The notes beneath the pieces were generated by a model. That model was not told where the DNA came from, ran no database searches, and saw only the letters and a list, made by a program, of their open reading frames with translations. From positions 30,229,437 to 30,293,436 of the forward strand of contig CM056551.1 of NCBI GenBank assembly GCA_029721515.1: a stretch of DNA of 64,000 nucleotides, read 5' to 3'. Position numbers and translations under genes: made by a program. This DNA is from Synanceia verrucosa. Lineage: Eukaryota; Chordata; Actinopteri; Perciformes; Synanceiidae. This document shows, one piece after another, positions 58,620 to 64,000 of the stretch; position 1 is the first letter of the stretch; each line of letters opens with the position of its first letter.

Positions 58620-60180
58620 TTAGTTAATTAAAGGAGCAGAGTGGTGACATCTAGTGGTGAAGCTGCAGATTGATCTGAAAGGTCTCAGAGGGTGAAGGAA
58701 AGGATGGTGGATGAAGTGAAAACATGAACTCCAAAAAAAAAAAACCCCACCAGCAGCCTTTAAAGTCAACAAGCACGAGCCAATCAGAGAGCTGCAAGAG
58801 TAAGTCTCCACTTCTTGTGTTTAAAACTCCATTATTGATCGTCTGATCAGTGATGTCAGGTGACAACCAGCCAATCAGAGTCTTCATGATGTTGACTGGT
58901 CTGCAGTCAGCTGAGTTAACTTCTTCATTTAGTTTCATCCTCACCTCTGTGGACACTTGATCACTGATCAATAGCCTGTTAGCTGTTAGCATCCAAATGA
59001 TTAGCTGCACTAGCATTAGCTTAGCTCGTCACCAAGAAACAGCTAAAGGAGCCTTTAGTTTGTTAGTAAGCTGACGTTAGCTTTCTACTTCTGCTGATTG
59101 CATTCACGCCTCATAAATGATAAAAGTGTTCATCAGTGGACATTATCTCTCTGAACAAAACAAAACTGAGCTATTATCCACATCCTGTAGCTTATTGATG
59201 CTAACTTCCCGTTAGCCTCCAGAAACACGTCGTCCCTTACATTCAGTTTCTGCCATTAGCAGCGTCCAACTTTCATTTAGTGATCGGTTCAGCCATGAAA
59301 AATAACATGTAGCTGCATCTGATTATTCATCATTAACATGCTTGTGTTGGTCTGGTCTTTAGCTTCAGCTTTACTTTGTGATTTAATGTAAATAAGACCT
59401 TCAGTCACTGAAATATGACAGCTGTGACAGGAAATCATGACAACTCAAACAGTCTAAAGTTTTTGAAACAAAAATGCAAAATAAGCAGTATTTTTTTTAG
59501 CCCTTTGGGTAAAAAATGTCAGCTGATGTTAAACTGTACAAAATGAATTTGTAATCCATTTAATTATGACGACTACCGTGAAACCATGGATCTGTCAACA
59601 TAAACAGATCTGGATGTTAATTTTGCTGATCATTTCATGTTCAAACGGGAAGGAAAATAACTCTGGATTCTGCTGTTTGGCCCAGATGATATAAATATAA
59701 GTTTATCTAGAGTTATGGATTTCTCTTTGCTCTATGTCAATCTACTAGAAAATTTCAATCTTTTGGGTCTAATGGCGTCATGTGACGGACATGGAAGATC
59801 CAATGTTTAGGCAAAATTAGCTTTTTTTTGGGGACACTAGAAGTTTATCCTTTATTTATCGGTCACGCAGAAATATGAAATTAAGTCGCGTGAGGAAACG
59901 TTGGAAAAAGGAAGAGTTCTGGGCCGATTAATTAACGTGTCGCTTCATCTTCCTGTTTCAAGCGAAATAAATCTGATATCAGCGGCACAAATAATCTAGA
60001 ATAAAAAACAGAATCGGACAAAAGCTGACAGTTCAGTGACATGACTGATCTTTGAGACGATGACCTGAACGGTCAAAGGTGAGATGAGCTAAAACGTCCC
60101 TCCATGCTGCTGATGAACATGAGTTCTGAAAGCTCAGCTGATAAGTGAGGCCCAAAGTTTGGTCGGCTGCTGGGAGGAGA
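58620..60180. other. Gap between the 10-bp array and asphd2, partly asphd2 3' UTR
   Basis: No coding exon was recognised. An AATAAA on the minus strand at 59851-59856 could end asphd2 with a 3' UTR of about 430 bp. The frames on the minus strand around 58620-59016 have no motifs. Confidence 0.4.
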
Positions 60181-60181
60181 C

Positions 60182-60222
60182 ATGAGGACGTGAGGACGTG
60201 AGGACGTGAGGACGTGAGGGTA
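60182..60222. repeat. (GAGGACGT)n short tandem repeat, 10-bp unit
   Basis: Four to five units of GAGGACGTGA lie about 60 bp beyond the asphd2 stop codon, inside the probable 3' UTR. Confidence 0.9.
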
Positions 60223-60279
60223 TATACAGAGTGGATGGGAGCTGGTCTGCAGGCAGAAGCCTACCGACCCCAGATGCTT

Positions 60280-62949
60280 TTATTTCCCCTCCTTGTCCTC
60301 CAGGCGGCCCGGAGTGAAAATGTAGTCCAGGGCTTGTCTCTCTGCGGCGGCCACGTTGGGGTGCCAGAGGTCCACCATGAAGACCACCCTGGGTCCGTCC
60401 TCAGCACCGCCTGCACACAAAGACAGGAAAAAAAACAAAATAAACTTTAATATATAAGCTTTTTATACCAGGCGATTCATTGTGATCACTTTGTTGAAAT
60501 GTTCGCAGATTTATTAAAAATGCATTCAGCTTTAAACAGAGCTCAGCTTCTTCCTGTTTCCACTGATCATCCTTGAGATGAACTGGAGTCACCTGAGTCT
60601 GTGGAGGTTCTCCGTCATCCAGGTGGAGGTGAATCAAATGACGGTGAAGACGTTTCTCCTCTTCATCATCTTCAAGAAGCTCCTTCAGTTCTGACTGGTC
60701 CAGAGTCCAGATCCTGATCCTCCTGTTGGAGCAGAAACCTGCAGACCAACAGGTGGGAGTGTCTGTCCCTCCCACCCTGATGAGAGCCGTTCAGGTGAGC
60801 TGCACTCAGGTGTGAATGGCTGCTGAGGTCAGTACAGAGTAGTTAGTCCTCCTCCTCTGCTCAGAGATGGTTTCTCCAGTTTGACACAAATGTCTTCTTT
60901 AACTCCTCTCTCAAACCATCTGTCTTCCCTGGATAAAACCTGGACATGACTGTCCTCAGAGCAGTGTCCTCAGGTGTCCTCAGGTGTCCTCAGGTGAACT
61001 GCTGAGTCTGATCCTCAGGAGTTGGCTCTCTTGTGTTAAAAAAATGGGAATCTCATACAACCTCAGAACCAACAGGATTCCTCCAGGACAGGACTGTCTC
61101 CAGGCACATATCTGCAGAAATGTCCAGGTTTCTGCTGGTTTGAAGGTCCAGTGAGCTCAGTCATCATCCTTTTAGAGCCGACCAGACGTCTAAACTGAGC
61201 GATCAGGGTGAGGGCCCTATTTCAAGTTATGTTATGTTTATTTTTCTACGATGCATTTGTTTACTTCCTTATTCTGACATATTTTCTACTTATTCTCCTG
61301 GTTGATGGATGACACTGCTTTTTATTTTCTATACAGATCACTTTTATAATGTTGCTCACTTTGCTGCAGGATGAATGAAGGATTATCTCATCTGATTTTA
61401 TATGTTAAAAAGCTGTGGAATAACAACACTACCCAAAGTGAGAAAAGATGGGTATCTCAGAAATACTCTCAGAACCAACCAAGAAACCGATTTCTTAAGA
61501 CGAATGCTAACATACCGCTGCAAATATTCAAAGCTATTCCTGCTACAGAATGGTTGGTTTTATTTTGAAAAACTCCCAGACTGCTCAGTAATATGGTCTC
61601 TGTGTAAAAAAGGAATTAAAATATCAGAAAAGTACTTCCTGTTTGATGTTACGGCTAATGTAACATCTGTAACATCTGGACCATGCTTTGTCTTTTGGTT
61701 ATTTTTTCTCTGTAATGGAAAAGTAGTACAACTTAAGTTCAATAAAAAAAAGATTATTATTATATTATTATTGGATTAAACCATTTTAGGTCAATGCTCC
61801 TCTGCAGGAACACATTTAATGCCTTCTTACCCTCGTGGAAGGCCCGGTGGAGGAAGGAGTCGTCAAACAGCAGACAGCTGCCCTCAGACCAGCACTGAGG
61901 TTCCCCCCCCACCACCAGCTCACAGGACGGCGGCACTCTGAGACCTGATGGAGGACAACAAGCACAAACATCTCTATCACAGCTGAAAACAGAATCACAG
62001 CTCAGGATCCAGACTGAGCAGCTGAACCCCTCTTATGTTTATTTTACGTCACGGCCTCAGCTCAGCGGTCAGGTGACCTCTTACCCAGGTGGCAGCGCAG
62101 CCTGACGTTGGTCGGGCCGTAGTGCTCGGTGATCAGAGCGCCGGGCGTCAGCACGGAGAAGCAGGCGTTTCCGAACACGTTGTTGGCGATGAAGGTGCGC
62201 AGCTGGCCCAGCACCCTCCAGGCCCGCGGGCACCGCCGGACGTTCAGCACCAGAGGCGTGCCTTGGTTCACCAGGTAGTAGGTCCACCACTGACCGCGTG
62301 GCGTACTGTTGGCCTTCCAGCCCGGCGGCAGGGCGGAGCCACTGCGTGCCGGCGGTTGGTGGTAGATGCTCTCAAACTCGGCCAGCAGGGCGGGGAAGCT
62401 CTGCTCCAGCAGCTCCACGTCGTGTCTCTGGACCTCCCTGGAGAAGAACGGTGCAGACGGCAGGTCCGGCAGGAAGAAGACCTCTGGCCGCTGGATGGTG
62501 GGTCGGCTGTTGAGGTACCGGCCCTGATCACGGACCCCTTTGTGCACCCGGCCCATGCCAGACCAGGTGTAGCGCTTGGCGTAGTCCTGCAGGCTGTGGT
62601 ACAGCCTCTGATTGAGGCTCTCGCCGGCGCTGGTGCACCTGAAGCACTCTGATGACTGGCAGAAGGCGAAGCCGTTCTGCTCCTCCAGCATGGCGCCGTG
62701 CTTCCCTTTGGTCCGGCCCCGGCAGTCTGAGCTCATGAAGCCCCCCACCACTCCTCCGATCCGGCCGGGCCCGGCCAGGTAGCGGCCTCTCAGTGGGCTG
62801 GACCCGTGCTCCCGGCCCACCCTGTAGCAGTACCACATGAACAGCAGCAGCACGCACATGGCGATGGCGAACGCACAGACCTCACATTCCCTGACGGACT
62901 GCATCCCGCCAGCCACCATCTCCCTCACGCTCTCCAGCGACCACTCCAT
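60280..62949 (-). CDS. asphd2: Aspartate beta-hydroxylase domain-containing protein 2, 3 coding exons, 369 aa
   Basis: Exons on the minus strand are 62949-62085 (start), 61944-61831 and 60410-60280 (stop TAA); phases agree (1110 bp). A short cytoplasmic N-terminus precedes a membrane helix (about 27-43, FAIAMCVLLLFMWYCYRVGR) and a variable Gly-rich linker. The lumenal domain follows with KRYTWSGMGRVHKGVRDQGR, RPEVFFLPDLPSAPFFSREV and NVFGNACFSVLTPGALITEH, then YGPTNVRLRCHLGL, ELVVGGEPQCWSEG and FDDSFLHRAFHEG. The His of EHYGP and the His of SFLH, with Arg of RVVFMVDLWHPN, are the expected 2-oxoglutarate/iron residues of the AspH fold. As in other ASPHD proteins the usual HxD acid is not evident, so activity is unproven. 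The length equals the human protein. Synteny with hps4 supports asphd2 over asphd1. Confidence 0.95.
60560..61020. repeat. Dispersed-repeat-like segment in asphd2 intron 2
   Basis: The stretch with GTGGAGGTTCTCCGTCATCC, AGGTGGAGGTGAATCAAATG and AAGCTCCTTCAGTTCTGACTGG has the look of a fish interspersed repeat. It is followed by a short (CTCAGGTGTC)n repeat at about 60958-60995. The family is not assigned. The open frame on the minus strand across it is not considered a gene. Confidence 0.4.
61220..61790. other. asphd2: Intron 2 of asphd2, right part: no feature recognised
   Basis: AT-rich sequence with a 125-codon plus-strand open frame (61402-61779) that ends in Ile/Lys-rich low complexity and has no recognisable domain. 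Most likely non-coding or an old unrecognised repeat. Confidence 0.4.
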
Positions 62950-64000
62950 CGCTCCGGACGCTCGAACTGACGACGAAGTGGGTGGTGAGGTGTGGGGGAC
63001 GACAAAGTGCTGAGATCAGTTAACAGGTCTGCTGATGTGATCCGACACTCCGGCTCTTCAGTCCTTACATCTCAGCGCTGCACGGCGACGGGAGGTTTCT
63101 GCTCGCATGGCGTCTGGCGTCGGTGGATTCGCCTGGAAAACAACAGAGGAGGAGACGGTGACGGACATCAGGAGGAGATCCTGCAGGCAGCAGCAGCACA
63201 GTTTGGGTTTTTAACGCAGCACCGGAGGAAACCGTGAGTCACAGACACCTTTATATAAATATTTCCAGATGTGTTGCGCACACAGAAACAGAGAATTATA
63301 TAAAGTCAACCGGTGTTGATGCCCTCCCACATGCATGATTGGCAGTGAGAGTTTCTCTGCAGGAGCTGCAGAAATGCATCCTGGGGGGTGGGGGGTGCAG
63401 TCTGTAGCTGCTTTAGTAAAATCTAACAGAGCAGAGCAGCTTCTGTGATTATATAATGAGGATAATGGAGCAGCAGCACTGCGTCAACTCTGCTCTGAAC
63501 TCCTCACCAAATATGGAGGCGGTGATCCTCCGCTGGATCCTCCCCTCCATCCTGCCTGCCGCCCCCGCACCATCAAATCCATCCCAACCATCAAGCCCCA
63601 CACACACACACACACACACACCTGGCACCGTGTGCACGAGCTCTGCCACGGACGCGCACGCATTGACGTTCAATTAACCACGGACAATAGACATAATTAA
63701 CATAATAACAAAAACAACAACAGCCCAGCTCGCGCTTCCTCGTGGATGTTTTTTTTGGGCTCGTGCACACGGTGTTGTCCATACCTACTGAGGAGTCATG
63801 CCCGCGGTGGAGGCGCGAGGCGCACAGGTGTTTCTCCGCGCGCCACTGCAGTGCACCGAGCAGACGGAGCCTCGAGCTTCATGGGGGGTCAGTCCGGGAC
63901 GGAAGGCGGCGGTCCAACCTCCGGTTCGAGGCCCGGTCCCGGTGCGTCTGTATTACCGTAGAAACTGAAGCTCCAGCAGCGACGAACAACAGGAAGCCAC
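62950..64000 (-). promoter_or_regulatory. asphd2: asphd2 upstream region, probable 5' UTR and promoter
   Basis: GC-rich sequence with CG clusters lies just above the start codon (62950-63150) and again at 63780-63950. Between them are a GGGGTGGGGGG patch at about 63383 and a (CA)n run. No exon boundary can be fixed. Confidence 0.35.
63600..63622. repeat. (CA)n microsatellite
   Basis: About 11 CA units lie upstream of asphd2. Confidence 0.9.

Noticed and set aside
61402..61779. 125-codon plus-strand frame in asphd2 intron 2
   Set aside because: No recognisable domain, ends in low complexity and lies in an AT-rich intron; more likely old repeat debris.
1..64000. tRNA, rRNA or other structured RNA genes
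   Set aside because: No cloverleaf-type A/B boxes or rRNA-like segments were recognised by eye; a covariance-model search would be needed to exclude small RNAs.

Overview
This window looks like nuclear DNA from a ray-finned (teleost) fish, probably a percomorph. The evidence is vertebrate spliced genes with GT-AG introns, fish-type Tc1/mariner and LINE debris, and many micro- and minisatellites. No bacterial, plasmid or CRISPR content was seen. Six protein-coding genes were reconstructed exon by exon. Five are recognisable vertebrate families or orthologues, and one is an unrecognised secreted protein.

Layout. (1) Positions 1-15160 are a block of an AT-rich satellite of about 168 bp. Nearly every unit carries the perfect palindrome CATACTATAGTATG. 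The block flips orientation near 13510 and holds a solo LTR at 14486-14879. (2) A 22-bp minisatellite (15161-15574) sits between the satellite and the first gene. (3) Then come a minus-strand Myb/SANT-like DNA-binding gene (15712-19159, upstream CpG-rich promoter near 20.7-21.1 kb), cox6a1 (minus, 22331-23930) and hps4 (plus, 26044-32935). A 275-aa secreted orphan gene with a TATA box follows (plus, 34292-35624), then mlec/malectin (minus, 38420-43337), cabp1/caldendrin (minus, 46676-53636) and asphd2 (minus, 60280-62949). In human, COX6A1, CABP1 and MLEC lie together on 12q24 while HPS4 and ASPHD2 are neighbours on 22q12, so this fish segment joins the two groups.

Tandem arrays are the striking feature. 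Most introns or gene gaps hold a private minisatellite, with units of 9-10, 31, 35, 27-31, 38, 47 and 10 bp. The most unusual is the 35-bp array at 26718-29803 in hps4 intron 1. Its unit is the intron 1/exon 2 boundary itself: 17 bp of intron end with the acceptor AG plus the first 18 bp of exon 2. This gives 88 3' splice sites in exact 35-bp register. Only the last leaves the reading frame open; every upstream choice leads to an early stop. The 47-bp array in a cabp1 intron carries a sense-strand AATAAA in nearly every unit. The 10-bp array at 56253-58606 carries GATA-type sites. These arrays are the best candidates for previously undescribed regulatory architecture; no functional effect can be shown from sequence alone.

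The genes are independent housekeeping or neuronal genes, not a pathway: mitochondrial respiration (cox6a1), lysosome-related organelle biogenesis (hps4), ER glycoprotein quality control (mlec), neuronal calcium sensing (cabp1) and a membrane-anchored 2-oxoglutarate hydroxylase-like protein (asphd2).
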